Below are positions 22,708 to 35,076 of a stretch of DNA of 64,000 nucleotides, one piece after another. A program made the position numbers and the translations under genes. The DNA is taken from positions 124,001 through 188,000 of the forward strand of contig JAIWNI010000028.1 of NCBI GenBank assembly GCA_025331435.1, read 5' to 3'. The notes under the pieces were generated by a model. That model made no database searches. It had not been told where the DNA came from and saw nothing but the letters and a program-made list of their open reading frames with translations. The stretch comes from Choanephora cucurbitarum (Eukaryota; Mucoromycota; Mucoromycetes; Mucorales; Choanephoraceae). Position 1 is the stretch's first letter. Every line of letters begins with the position of its first letter.

Positions 22708-22994
22708 AAATATTTATAAAATAAATCATAAGTCCCCTTGACAAGACCAGCAAAGATGGAGGTGAGCTGAGTAAGCTTGAAGCTAAAGAAACCAGTAGTA
22801 TCAGTAACAACAACAGCAGTGACAGCGAGAGCAGCAATAAAAGCACCTCTTTGAGGGCGCGACATATTAGTCTTGATGTTTATTTTTATTTTTTTTTCTT
22901 TTCGAGCGTCCCGATTACCTTGTGCTAGATCGACTTTCAGTCTGCGTACTTTCGATCTTTTTGTTTTTTTTCCCGTTGGCTTGGCCACAGACAT
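22632..22994 (-). CDS. Small basic/hydrophobic open frame, copy 1
   Basis: A 120-aa frame has a lysine-rich N terminus (TGKKTKRSKVRR) followed by MSRPQRGAFIAALAVTAVVV, which looks like a short hydrophobic or membrane-anchor segment. A diverged homolog is on the opposite strand at 26365-26736 (EISRPQRDATIAF), sharing RPQR, the hydrophobic run and the SIFA/FIFAD region. Function unknown. Confidence 0.35.
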   Translation of the reverse strand: MSVAKPTGKKTKRSKVRRLKVDLAQGNRDARKEKKIKINIKTNMSRPQRGAFIAALAVTAVVVTDTTGFFSFKLTQLTSIFAGLVKGTYDLFYKYFSHTSQRRQCTTRWVKKSACTWHKR

Positions 22995-25550
22995 ATATCA
23001 TAAACAGCAAAAGCCGAAGTCAAAGTAGGAGAAAAGCAAGGAGAGAGACGCTTTTATTTCGTTTTTAGTGGTGCTTTTCCAAGACTTGACAACGCAAGTG
23101 TAGTGATCTTAGTGTTGGATGACGCATGTCGACCAATTGCAAAAAAAAAAAGCAGAGCTGTTACAGACTAGGTTGATACAAATAAAACGACACGAAAGGG
23201 CATGGCGTACGGTACACGCATTGCTTAGTCTATGCTTTATAAAAAAAAATCTATTTGCATTTGTATTTTTCTTACGATCTTACCACTTTGTTGTCGTTTT
23301 GCTATTGTTCTAATCCGATCCGTTACTGCTTTTGCCATTTCTGCTATGTGTCTTGAATTATCAAGCCTTCGCTCAAAATCAAGTCAAAAGCCAAGCCATA
23401 CTAATTCATGCCAACCCAACATACGTTGAATATTATCGGTTAATTCGGACGAGAAGAACGGAAAAGACTACATTCCGTTCACTTGTTGATCCATTGTCTC
23501 ATTGTCAAGAAATTTCCAGCCTATTTGCACTCTATCTAGTCATTATTATTCTCATATCGTTTGCTTCTGCCAAACACCATAAATATCATACAACACACTT
23601 TACTTTGTTCATCCTATCAGATGTAGTGCCAAAAGAAAACAAACAAAGTAAAAATAGAAAGTAGAATGCTAGAGCCACTAAAAGGATAGATTAACATAGT
23701 ATGCATGTCTATTGATATGATATAAGTTCATGCTTTTTCTTCCTTTATCTTGCATAACTGGGCTAAATAGTTTACTTTTTTTTTCACCATGATGAGCCAT
23801 GGTTTATGGCTCTTGCTACTCATTACAGAAAAAGCGGCTCTTTCCTGTAGCCAAATCCATCTTTCTATGATTTGTTTTCTCGTGTATAAGAACCAAAAGG
23901 CTCCCTAACAGAAAGAAAGAAACTTGGTCATACAAGCTTTCTGTAAAAGCCTAAAAGCTGTGTCAATGACAAAAACAGTGTTGATCTAAGGTACTGAAAA
24001 AAAAACACAAATTTGTTATTTCATTGCTGATTGTTAATATCCAAAAAAGATCATACGATGGCTTTTATCATAACAATCAAAGTTGCTCAAGGAAGCGAAA
24101 AGTACTTTCATCTCGACAATGAGAGGTCAGTATATATATGCATCCTACAAGAGAGTTAGAAAAAACAGTGGGTGAAGACATACTTGTATAATTCCTATTA
24201 GTTGACTGATAAATAATGGGATTTGCCAGAGAGTGGGCAAAGTGCAAGCAGAACCAAGTTTTATTTAGAGCATAGTTAAACAGTAGAAGAGTATAGCTTT
24301 CACGTTCTTTACCTTGTGTCCCTACTACTGATGAATAAAGCAAGCCATGTCCCTCCCTCCCCCTTTCTTTTATGAATATGTCTTTATCTGTTACTGCCTA
24401 TCTACAGGGTGTCCTTTTATCTCTATGTCTGTCGTCGTATTCTTTCTTTTTCTCTTGTCACAATCATCATGCTAGACATTAGTTGATGGCACTTGAGCTC
24501 TCATTTTCTTTTTGTGTTTGCATTTATTTACTTTTCATCTCAACCTTACATGGTAATTATGTTTCTACAATTCAAGTTGCAATCATCATTCTCTATTACT
24601 CATATATGCAAAAGCATTCACAATCGCTATAAGTCTTCTGTTTGCCAGTCAGTCAAATAAATGAAAAGGAAAAAGAAAGAAGAAAATACAGAACGATTTC
24701 ATATGCACGCATGATTGATGACGACAATGATCCAGACAGACCAACAGTAATCTGCCTTCAAGCTAAGACAGTTGATATCTCAAATGCCCAAGACTGATGA
24801 AACTCATAATGGGGCGGTTCTTAGTGGAGTTGTAGCATCTCCATTCAAAAGCATATTAGCTGTCGAGATAATTTCTGCCAACATAAGCTGTAGTCATCTT
24901 GATAGAGCTGTAAGCATTCATTCTGTGTCTTTCTCTATCCTTCTAAACTCTCTTAGGCCTCTCTCTTTTTTTTTGCCTTTGTTTCTTCTCAACCATCACT
25001 GCAGGCTTACTCTTTTTTAGCTGCAATCTGCATCTATACTTTTTCTTTTTTTTTTCTTAGCTTTATTTTGTTGCACAAGTGCATGAATTCTCTGTTTCCT
25101 TTTATTGTGTCTTTTTATATCTATCTCTAACATTTCTATGCTACCTTCCCTGCCTTTTTTTTTGTCTTTTGGTTTTCTGACTTAATGCGTGGGCCCCGTC
25201 AAGATGATCTGATACAAGCCCTCCTCTCCAACCATCACTAATCCATTTTCTATAGCATCGCTAGGTAAACGATATCCCCACATCATATCTACAACTGACC
25301 TACAATCTTTTTTTTTTGTGCAAGTACAGATACATCTCCAATAGTCGTGTTTTCTCAGGCTATCTGCATATCAGTCCAATCAAGCCTAATTCAGTCCATT
25401 GGTTTGCAGCTCCTCTCTAGCTCCTAGCTCCATTTCTCACTTTGCTTCTCTGTCTATTTTCCTTGTCTCTTTTCTTGTCTTGGCGTCTACGTTTCTTCTG
25501 TACTTTGCTAATTCCTCCTCTAAAGCTAGTCAACAACCAACTTTTATCAT
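22995..25550. other. Gene-poor stretch with scattered possible exons
   Basis: The sequence is AT-rich with CT tracts. One exon-like piece is MPKTDETHNGAVLSGVVASP at about 24784-24909, ending before GTAAGC. I recognise no gene, RNA or element. Confidence 0.4.
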
Positions 25551-25576
25551 TGACAATCGCTAATAATCCAAACTTT

Positions 25577-25752
25577 AACATTCAACATTCAGCATTCAGC
25601 ATTCAGCATTCAGCATTCAGCATTCAGCATTCAGCATTCAGCATTCAGCATTCAGCATTCAGCATTCAGCATTCAACAATCGACAATCGACAATCAACAA
25701 TCAACAATCGACAATCAACATTCAACATTCAACATTCAACATTCAACATTCA
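25577..25752 (+). repeat. 7-bp tandem repeats (ATTCAGC / AATCAAC / ATTCAAC)
   Basis: Long arrays of a 7-bp unit change composition along the array, first ATTCAGC, then AATCGAC or AATCAAC, then ATTCAAC. Being 7 bp, they shift frame at each unit. Short remnants recur near 25970 (ATTCAATATTCAAC). Confidence 0.95.
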
Positions 25753-26021
25753 GCCTGTCATCGTATTTTATCCCTCTCGTTGAATCTCTTGCATCTACAG
25801 CGCTTTAAGCGCATGCTCGTATTCAACCATTCGTATATCTATGAGCCATGTCCTATAGTACTTCTGTCTGTCAAGCTTCTTTTCTTGTTGCATGCAATAC
25901 ACTTCATCTGTAGTTGGTGCATTCTTCTTCCAGACTTAATTGCTATACATCATCCGATATCTAACATACAGCATTCAATATTCAACTTGTCATCATACTC
26001 GGTCTTATCCTCTTGATCTTT

Positions 26022-26081
26022 GCTATCTTTGCTATCTTTGCTATCTTTGCTATCTTTGCTATCTTTGCTATCTTTGCTAGT
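26022..26081 (+). repeat. 9-bp tandem repeat (CTTTGCTAT)n
   Basis: About six to seven perfect units are followed by degenerate ones to about 26115. It could encode Ile-Phe-Ala repeats, but nothing else supports a gene. Confidence 0.9.
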
Positions 26082-26364
26082 TCTACTAACCTTACTGACT
26101 TTGCTAACTTTACTTTGTCTCTTACTCAACCATTTGACTGTACATATGTGAGCTGTGAGCTACGAGTTATGTACCGTGTATCATGTGTCTTTTTTCTTCA
26201 TACTACTTTCTTCACAACGGCCTAGTCTGCAGCAGCTTTACTTTTTTGCGTTCGTTCAACATGCACCATCCAACACTAAGATCAGTGCGTTTCTATTGCC
26301 AAGCATTGAGAGAACAAAACAAGAACAAGAGAAAAAGCATGTCTCTCTGTGATCTTCTCTTACT

Positions 26365-26736
26365 TTGGTCAAAGCTGATCAAGCACAAGCTAACCAGATG
26401 CTTGAAAAGAGAGAAAAAATAAACGTGAAGACTGAGATATCGCGTCCTCAAAGGGATGCTACTATTGCTTTTGTTGTTGTTGTTGTTACTGCTACTACTC
26501 CTTTTAGCTGTAGGCTTGGTCGCCTCACCTTCATCTTTGCTGATCTTGGAGTAAGTGTGAGAAAAAGAAAGGTAGAAAGGCGGAAATCGAACCGAATCGA
26601 ATTCGGCTTCTTCACATTTTGTACAGCAACACCTCTCCTGTATCACTTACTGCTAAAGTCTTCAACACATCATATCCGACTACCTCTTGTCTTTGGCTAC
26701 TATGCCCGTCAAGCAACCCATAGAGACGGTCTATAG
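26365..26736 (+). CDS. Small open frame, copy 2 of the RPQR family
   Basis: This is a diverged homolog of the minus-strand frame at 22632-22994. It shares the K-rich start, the SRPQR motif, a hydrophobic stretch (FVVVVVTATT) and a following FIFAD segment. The frame continues past the homologous part, where it is probably not real coding sequence. Function unknown. Confidence 0.3.
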   Translation: MVKADQAQANQMLEKREKINVKTEISRPQRDATIAFVVVVVTATTPFSCRLGRLTFIFADLGVSVRKRKVERRKSNRIEFGFFTFCTATPLLYHLLLKSSTHHIRLPLVFGYYARQATHRDGL

Positions 26737-27649
26737 CCAAGCCGAGGATTGATCCGATTGATCTTTGGTCCATTACCAATCCTCTTTTTTTTTTCATTCT
26801 CATACAGCAAACAGAACTATTCTATAAGAAAAAAAAAGAAATAAACCACATACCGTTACCACTATGTTGTTCTCTTTTTCTTCCTGAGTACAGCGAGTAG
26901 AGAAGTGAACGTCTGTACGCCTTGGCTGCCATTTTCTTCTTCTTCTTCTATCGATTCCATCACTTTTCTCCTTTTGAAAATCAGCCCACGAGATTTAGCA
27001 TGAACATTTTTACTTTTACTTTCTCAAAAGCGTGCATATGCTAGTGTTGTTGTTCATTTGGAATAGATATTGATTATATGTTTAACAAGGTCCCGTTCGA
27101 CCCTTTTCTTGGGTTTTCGTTTTATGAAAAGTAATTGAGTAATGTGTTTTTTCTATAAATACTCTATAGCAATACATAGCATCGCCTCTTTATTCTAAAT
27201 TTAAATTCTATCTGGCTAATTGACCTTGAAACAAAAACTGTCGCACTTTGTTTGTATGTAGAGACTAAAACATGCCCGAGATAGTTCCTTGTTTGGACTG
27301 GAGTACTAACTAGCTTGATAAGAAGAAGAACAAGTTCAATCTTGTAGTAAGTCTAGATTCATAAGCAGTAATGTTCACAAACAAAAAAAAAAGATAAAGA
27401 TTTCCAGTCTCAATTGGTTCATTTGACTCAAGATAGTGATCGAAATTTCAAACTCATTTTGTCAATTACTGTGGAAGTACCCAAGCTTCATATGTTGAAG
27501 GAAAAAAGATCACTTGTTTATCGAAATCATGGCTTTGAGTTTGCCAGTAATTAGAGCTTAAAATCCCATAGCATCTCTTTTTCAAGTATACTTGCTTGTG
27601 TGACAAGTGATACCATCCTCTTGAAAGACGTCTTTTATCAGTTTCTGGT

Positions 27650-28870
27650 ATCAGCGATTGAAGCTGACTACCAAAGTTTCCATGCACTTTTCTGATATGA
27701 TGTTGTCTTTCATAATGATCATAAGCCCTATGTCTATATCAACCTGTACTCCACAGATCTGGCAGGCTTCAAGGATGCTTTCCTTTTCATATCATGTTCC
27801 CTTCTTGCGAACCACTCAGGAGACACAACTCTCTGCTTTAAAGCAAGTTTATTGAACCAGATGATATCTTTCCAAGTTGAAACAAGACTAGCTGGCATGA
27901 GCAAACGTCCAATTCAGATGTCTTTTCTGATGGTCGTCAGTCAGTGTTGGCTGTTCTAGTCAATATACTAAACAATAACATCTCTACAGGCGTTAAATCC
28001 AAAGGATTTTACTAGTGCCTAATGTTCGACTAAAAAGCATCAAAAAGATGTTGGTTTACTATATCGCACTGATGCTTAGATTTCGCGATCAAAAGTTGTT
28101 GCTTGGTTTGTCAGACTTTGTGGTCTTTTTCATGCGAGCAGTACTTTGCTTTACACCAGTTGATGTTTCTATGGCTTGCTATGATTCGACCCGCCCCCTC
28201 TCCCCCCTTTACAAAGATCCTCTCTAAATTGATGTCAGAATGATGCTTCTTGAAGACAGAGCTTTTTGTCGGATGTTGTATAGAAGAACAAAGGCGCGAC
28301 TTGGTTTGAGTTTCATGCATTGGCAGAGACTTGTCACTATAAAGTCTTTTTTTTTTCTTTTTTCCTCTCATCAGACTGATGACAATCTAATTGGGCTACA
28401 GAAGCTTTCTCTTATGCTTGATCTTCTTGAATCCAGAATCAGCACATTCCATTTATCATAGACCAACAACTGCATGACAAGAAAAACGAGTTGTATTTGT
28501 TTACTGATAACTTTGACCACTAAAAGTAACGTGATGCATATACTTGGCGCCATTACGTCAGTAGCCACATACCAATCACCATTTGCTAAATGTAATCATA
28601 ATGTTGTCAATACAGTTGATCTTCTTTCTATTGATCTAATAGATCAAGAGGTGTAAGAAAAAGAGAGAGAGAGAGAGAGAGAGAGAACTGATAGGCAATA
28701 TCTCAACTAGAATAAAGTAGTTGATTGAGAGAGTGCACGGGTTATGTTGTACAACACTATCCTTTTTCATGTGAAGATTAAGATAAATTCATGCAAATGA
28801 TAAGATGGAATAATCAAATAGTACAAATACCCTTGTATTTTAAATAAATAAAAAAGTATCCTTCTTCTTT
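27650..28870 (+). repeat. Diverged repeat upstream of B2
   Basis: The part from about 27960 is similar to 35500-36450, which lies directly upstream of B3. B2 and B3 therefore share at least about 0.9 kb of 5' flank. Coding-like remnants are visible on the plus strand (for example HNDHKPYVYINLYSTDLAGF near 27715) but are broken. The original function is unknown. Confidence 0.6.
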
Positions 28871-28922
28871 TCTCTTCTTTTCTCTTTATTCCTACTTTTT
28901 TTTATGGTGTTCGCTTTCAGAG

Positions 28923-30933
28923 ATGAACGGTTTACAAGGCTTCCTCTCGTACCGTTACGCTTATTTCTTTCGCTCTTTTGAAGAACAAGGTACTACACTA
29001 TTTTACGGTTAAAACGAATTGATACTCACTCATCATTAGAACTCCATAACTTCTTGCGCAACGAAAGCAATTACAAGCTCGAATCCTTTCTGCGACAGCA
29101 TGAGGAGCTTGTTGCTTCTACCAACTACTACAACAGCTGGGAGAAGTTGAATTCTACCTGGACAAAGCGATACAGAAACGCTTTGTTACAGATCAAGCCT
29201 AACTTAAGGCATGTGTCTAAGACACTCATCAGTGTAGAAAGTTCCTTTTGGCAGACTCTGTACAGAAGAGTTGTAAGTTGGCAGACATCATGATATTTCC
29301 AGCTATTCTCTAACGAATAAATGATAGAAAACTGGCCAAAATGATCAGCTTCAGGTGCAATTGCTTGATTGGTGCACCCAGTTGGTAAAGTATATATATC
29401 AGAATGCTACTCTAGCTTTCTAACATAAAGATATAGACCCACAAGAAGCCTGTCACTGCCAATGTCGAAGAAATCAAGAGCGAGATTACTCGCATTGAAC
29501 AACGAAATGATAAGGCTCTTGTGGAGCGCTTAAACTTGATGTCATTTAAGCTGTTAAACTCTTTCCGCACGTTGACACACACAGAGAAGTGTGTATTGAA
29601 GTAAGTAGTTCAAATCATGCAAAAAACAAACACCGAAGAACATAAGGCTAACATCGTTTATTTGCTGCGTTAGGTTGACTGTGTCAAACATCATCAACTT
29701 GAGCAAGAAGGTGTATTCCGACCAGTATCAGAAGCATCTTCCATTGTCAGTTTTTGAATCGCTCTCTTCTCTCTCTCTCCCAACTCTTACTCTGAGTTAC
29801 GAGCAACAACTGCAAGCTCATTTTATTGATTTCAAAAAGGTAAATGCCTCATCATAAGTATAGAATTCCCTCTAAACATTTTCTACAGATCATTTTTGAC
29901 ATTTTGGAAACGAAATTTAGGGAACGATTTTGATTTAGTGAACGGTCTTGAGGGAACCAAATTTGGATTAACGCTGAACATTCCCTGCTATTGCTTTGAG
30001 AAATAGGGAACGACATTGATTTAGGGAACGGTGTCGAGGGAACCAAGACCGTTCCCTAAATCGGGGGATGACTGTATTATGGTCTTTTTGTAAGTGAACT
30101 ACTATATACGATATAACGTGTTTACTGATAAACTTCATACCGATAGGTACAACAAAATCGCAGAGTGGAAAGATGAAGACGAAGATGATGATGATGATGA
30201 TGAAGAAACGCAGCGTAAAGACAAAAAGAGAAAAAGAACAGAAGCGCCGTCAGAAAACGATATGATGATGGTTGTGAAGTTTGTTTTGGACGCTGTCTTT
30301 GCCGACACAGGCTTGAAGTGGAGAAGTGGTGAGAAGACCTCCAGTGCTACCAAGCGCTCAAAAATCGTTAATGAGCTAGCAAGTAGCAGCAACATCAACA
30401 ACGCCAATACTAGCAACATCATGGGACGAAGAAGAGACTTGACATTGAGGAACAAACGTGGCGTCGATGTCTGTTTAGTGGAGTTCAAGAACGGCAGCTC
30501 CCTTGGTGATGAAATCGCCCAAGACTCCAAGAGCTTGAGGTGCACAAAGTCCCTGCGTGCTTACAACTCCACGCTTAGCAATAAGCTCATGTGGTCAATG
30601 AATTGGAGTGGTAAGGTCATACATGAAACTACAATGATTCACTAATATTAACTGTAAAATAGGTTACAAGGGCGACATTTACTACATGGCTAAGCATGAA
30701 GAAGTTGATGTTGTTTTGGCGGGCGCGCACTTGGCCCTTCCTACCAAGGCCTGTGATGTTGAAAAGTTGAAGGATACACTCGTTGAGCTTTATAAGTTTA
30801 AGGTAATAATGAGAAAATTTTAAACGAAAAGAGTCTCACATAATAAAATACAATATAGGAGAAAATGATTGCCTATGATCAGTCACTTGCCGCCTCCTTC
30901 ACTGCTTCCGAAGATCTCGATACCCGGGTCTAG
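28923..30933 (+). pseudogene. B2: PD-(D/E)XK-like family member, MITE-disrupted
   Basis: Exons by GT-AG and frame are 28923-28989, 29040-29272, 29328-29384, 29437-29600, 29674-29839, 30147-30610, 30663-30802 and 30859-30933. Exon 1 (MNGLQGFLSYRYAYFFRSFE) aligns with the start of gene A. Exon 5 ends in phase 0 (DFKK) and the 30147 exon needs two leading bases. An exon must therefore lie between, where a 189-bp MITE sits; reading into it from TACAG meets a stop within 15 codons. The 30147 exon encodes an acidic run, KKRKR, then SENDMMMVVKFVLDAVF, GRRRD and VEFKNG (D-X14-E-F-K) and QDSKSLRCTKSL, as in copy C. This resembles the PD-(D/E)XK core with a following helix. It is likely non-functional unless the MITE is spliced out. 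What the nuclease-like domain acts on is unknown. Confidence 0.78.
29886..30074. mobile_element. MITE inside B2
   Basis: This is identical to the MITE at 19455-19643 in B1 and is flanked by TA on both sides. It carries repeated TTTAGGGAACG motifs and the end GGGGGATGACTG. Confidence 0.75.
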
Positions 30934-31714
30934 CATAGCCCATAAAATTGTAAATAAAAGCTTTTCTTATTTTGTTTTGTTTCCTATAAACTCTACAGTT
31001 GATAAGAAAAAGCAAAGAGAAGCATGTTAATACTGTTCACTCTCTCATTGTCTGTTTAATTTATGATGTTCTGTTATTGATGGTAAACGTATTGTATGTC
31101 TAATCAAACCTACCTTTGTTATTTTTCCACACATCTTTGTGTAACAAACAACCCTTCCCATCAATATTTTATGTGGTTTAACACTATTTTTTTGTATCTA
31201 AAGAACAATAAATGATTAGATCAAATAGCTTCTATCTTATATCAAGGATCTTTATTCATAAAAAAAACCCCCCTGAGCAATGGTGTTCTGAGAGATAAGT
31301 ATGATAAATTATGCAGATAAAGATTTGATTCTATTCCTTATGGTTTGATAAGATAGTGTTAGAGATGAGCCTTCAAGAAGAGACTTAATACCAAAGTGAA
31401 TAGACAGTTGAAAGCATTACAAGAAATATTATTTGTACAGCAATAAGAGAGCATTATCTTTATAATCAGTTAAATCTTACATTGTGCATGATGACTGACA
31501 CAGCAAACATGATTAATATAATCTATACTTTGAGCATTACCCTCTTGCAAGAAATGCTATATTTGATTGTTTAAAGAACACTATCTCTCAAATCATTTGT
31601 ATCTTAATTGTTCTTCTATCGCGTAAAGTTGGATAAGCAGGTTGGGCATTCTTTCTGTTAGCTAAGACACTATTAAAGCAGTCTTGCTATTTCTTTTCTT
31701 TTTTCCTTTTCTCT
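30934..31714. other. Downstream flank of B2
   Basis: The first ~70 bp are shared with B1, then the two diverge. No gene or RNA recognised. Confidence 0.5.
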
Positions 31715-32985
31715 TCCTATTTTTCTTATAGCAAGCCGTACCTTCCGATTAATTTCGCGTTTTCACGAGAGTTGGAGCTATCAATAACGCAAGTCCAAGG
31801 ATGAAGAAGCCGTCTTTCAAGACAGTGATTATATGGATGACAAAAAAAAAGACGCCAAGCTAGCCTGAAACAAACAGTGAACGCAAGGCAGGATTCCAGC
31901 TTGTCTGTCATCTAACCACCTATTTTGGCTTTCTCTTTTTCTTTGATCAGCGAGTCAAAAGCAACATAGTTCGTTATGTTCTGTTTCGAGCAGAGTCTAG
32001 TTCTGACCAAGATCCCTTTTCTGGAGATGCACAACGACAGGCATGGGACGTGACAGTAACGACAAGTAATTTTGGCTCTTGTATCGAAAGCACAAGCCCA
32101 GTTTCGCCTATATATAGTTTGCATTCACCCATTCTTCTTATTTTTTCTCTTTCGACAAGACCCAGAAGGCTCTCGGTAAGAAGAAGGAAAAGGACAGGCT
32201 CTTTCAAGGTGTCAGTAGAGTGAGATGTACCTTTGAGGTTAGCTGGTTGTGGACAGAGTTGGTTGGACGATGTAACTTGCATCTAGTGGACTAGGGTGTA
32301 TTTCTAGCCAAAGAAGAACAAGAAGACGAAGATGGAAACGATAGACACTAGGTAGCAATTCAGCTCAACACTGTCAGATGGCTTACGGCAAAGATATGGA
32401 TGAAATGAAGAGAAACAAAGCCTGTGTGCTGGTTGGAGCTGGGAGAAAAAAGATAAGAAGGAAAGAATGTGATGCACAGATATACAAATAGTTGAATACG
32501 AGGATGCGCTGTAAGCACTGTAGAGGCAAGAGATTCAATGAGAGGGATAGGATGCAATGATAGGTTGTATGCTGAGTGTTGAGTGTTGAAGCTTAGGCTG
32601 TCAATGATGGAAACTGGTTGGCGATCAGCTGTAGAAAAAAAAAGCTAGCAAAGTACAGACAGAGCGTAAGCTATAAGACAACAAAAAAGGGACAAAGTAA
32701 GAGAAGAAGCTATAGAAGAGCTATGTACAAGTGAGTTGGACTGGATGAGATTGGATCAAATTGGACTGGAATAGACTAGATCAAGCTAAACGGTTGCAGA
32801 CGTAGTATGAGGAAGATAGTCATCTAGCTAGGCGTCGTTGCTCTAGAGATGGATCTTGCCTGATGGGAGTAGAAGGCTTGTTTCAAGACATTGTTGTAGA
32901 GCTTACATGGTAAATCAAGAGATCCAGGATGTGGATTGGTGTAGATGTGCTAGAGATTATTGCAAACAAGAAGAAAAAAGAATAA
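31715..32985 (+). repeat. Diverged segmental repeat, copy 2
   Basis: This is the homolog of 14190-15415. The conserved exon-like frame is 31951-32109 (YVLFRAESSSDQDPFSGDA), but its donor has become ATATAT, and later parts carry 1-bp indels relative to copy 1. This copy is the more decayed of the two. Confidence 0.55.
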
Positions 32986-33003
32986 AGGCCTCTATGTTGT
33001 TGT

Positions 33004-33375
33004 ATGTATAACAAAAAAATAAGAGAAAGAGAAAGACAGAGAGAGACAGAGAGAATAGAAAAGCATATTGAGCTAAATGTGCAGATATTCAGTTTAATGA
33101 TATTCCAAAACAAGAGAGCCAGCAAGTTTATAAGAGCTCAGAAGGAAATGGGTGAAAGAATGTTGAGTACTGTTGCTTTGTTCGGAATATTGGGTAGAGT
33201 CTATTCAGAAGACTTGACTTCTCTCATACGAAAGCAATCTGATGCTAATGACAACAGCTTCGCTGCTTTTCTCGACTGTGCTAAAAGAGGACTGAAAGGA
33301 GTTCTTATGGATGATGTACATGGTCTGATAGGAAGGCTGCCACAACAACATTTGGCTACGATCTGTTATATATGA
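33004..33375 (+). CDS. Hypothetical 123-aa open frame
   Basis: The first about 30 residues come from a purine repeat (RERERQRETER) and are probably not coding. The rest (MGERMLSTVALFGILGRVYS, then AFLDCAKRGLKGVLMDDVHG) looks more protein-like. No family is recognised and no other exons were found. Confidence 0.25.
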   Translation: MYNKKIRERERQRETERIEKHIELNVQIFSLMIFQNKRASKFIRAQKEMGERMLSTVALFGILGRVYSEDLTSLIRKQSDANDNSFAAFLDCAKRGLKGVLMDDVHGLIGRLPQQHLATICYI

Positions 33376-34600
33376 CGACTAAAGCAAGCATCAGTAGAGA
33401 GAAGGATCTTATTTGATGTGTAGCACGCTGTTTGCAACACAACTAGTGCCATCAGACAGCTATTCTAGTTTTATGGGGTCTAGTGAGACACAGTTCTTTT
33501 GCTTGAAGCCATGAGCTTAATATGTGGAGAAGAAGCTGAAGCCGATGAAAAGGCTCACTCATTCACTCATTCATTCATCACAGGTCACAGCCGATACTAG
33601 CCTAATACGGGGTTTTTTCCTTTCATTGTATCTTCTGCGATCCTCAAGCACTTTTTTATCAGAGAGACTTTTTACAAGGAGTAGCCTTTTTTCGTCTTGC
33701 TTTTGTCGATCTTGATCGTAATGCCTTTCTCTTTTGGAAACAATGATAAAAGCTTTTGAAAGTCAGTTACAAAGCATGTGAGCATGAGCTCATCTTGTCC
33801 CTTTTTTTAATATTTTTTTTGCTTTTGCTGAAGCCCTTCAAGGTACAATGTAACCGCGTGGTCCTTTTTGTGCTTGAATGCATTTTCTCTTGTGCGTTGT
33901 AGAGAAGGCAAAGTCAGGCGCTGGCCTCACTGCATTTTGCTTTTTTCTTGAGTTCTAAAAGAAAAAAATAAAGTTATCTCTTTTTGGCTGTGCATGAAAT
34001 AAGGTTTGTGTTACACATCCCTCTTTTTATTTTTTATTTTATCATGCAAAATCGATTCTCTTCTCTTTTTGGAAAAAGGCCAAAAGGAAAAAAAAGCTTA
34101 GCGCGACTTGGTTAAACATATAGTCAACAGCTACCTTGAGCAAATGAGTCTAGAATATACGTGAAAAGCTAGCTCTGTGAAAGTAGCCTACATTAAAAGA
34201 AAAAAAAATAAAGAAGAAAAAGTGATTATGCCATGGATGATTTCCAAAAACGGAAAAGTGAGAGAAAAAAAAAGATCGATAGAAGAAGAAGAAGAAGAAA
34301 GAATGTTGGCTTTTTTTTGCATGGTATCTTGTATGATTACTATACAATGTAACTATCTGATTCTTCAGTAAAACTTGACACTGTTTCTTACATTTGTTAT
34401 GCTAACAACTGTTAAATCCAAAGTCCCAAAGAACATAGTTGTTCTCTCAAATCGTTTAATCATATACTGAGATCAGGCTTACTGCATGAAAATGTGACTT
34501 TTTACGGACTTAATTCTTTATAGGGTAAACTAAAGACAATGGATTTTTCTCACACAAGTCTCCAACAACTTTTCAACTTTTTGTTTAAATTTTGTTCCAT
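33376..34600. other. Gene-poor stretch
   Basis: AT-rich sequence with homopolymer runs. No gene, RNA or element recognised. Confidence 0.5.
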
Positions 34601-34782
34601 CTCTTTCTTTACTCTTACTTTACCTTACTTTACTCTCATCTTATTTTACTCTTACTTTACCTTACTTTACTCTCACCTTATTTTACTTTACTTTATTTGA
34701 TTTAACTCTCCTCTTACTCTACTCTACTCTTAATTTACTACTCTTTATCGCTATTCTTTGCTGAAATCTCCAGTTTGTCATT

Positions 34783-35070
34783 ATGACTATTTTATACTAC
34801 AGTTTATTTGAAAATTACTTTGTATCTTGTGAGCAAGAAGATGTTGTCCCCTATTTAGAGGAATTCATCAAGAAACACCAAAAGGCAATCAAGGCGAAGA
34901 TTGAAAAGGAGGAGGGGCCCCAGCTTGATGTCTGGGCAAAACTGTTCTTTGCCAGTGCCAAAGAATATGGCATCAAAGTTGTAAGTACATATACGTCACC
35001 ATATTTAAGAAGTCTAATAACGTTTGTTTTCTAGGCAAAAGGCAGGGCCTCAAGAACTTGGAACTTGTTG
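34783..35070 (+). pseudogene. A': truncated paralog of gene A
   Basis: Exon 1 (34783-34980) encodes MTILYYSLFENYFVSCEQED and continues through KLFFASAKEYGIK as in gene A. The first intron has nearly the same sequence as in gene A (GTAAGTACATATACGTC). Exon 2 is 35035-35070 (AKGRASRTWNLL). The following donor GTAATA leads into a Tc1 transposon fragment, and no later exon of the gene is present. The copy lacks the nuclease-like part. It keeps a CT-rich 5' leader like that of gene A. Confidence 0.8.
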
Positions 35071-35076
35071 GTAATA

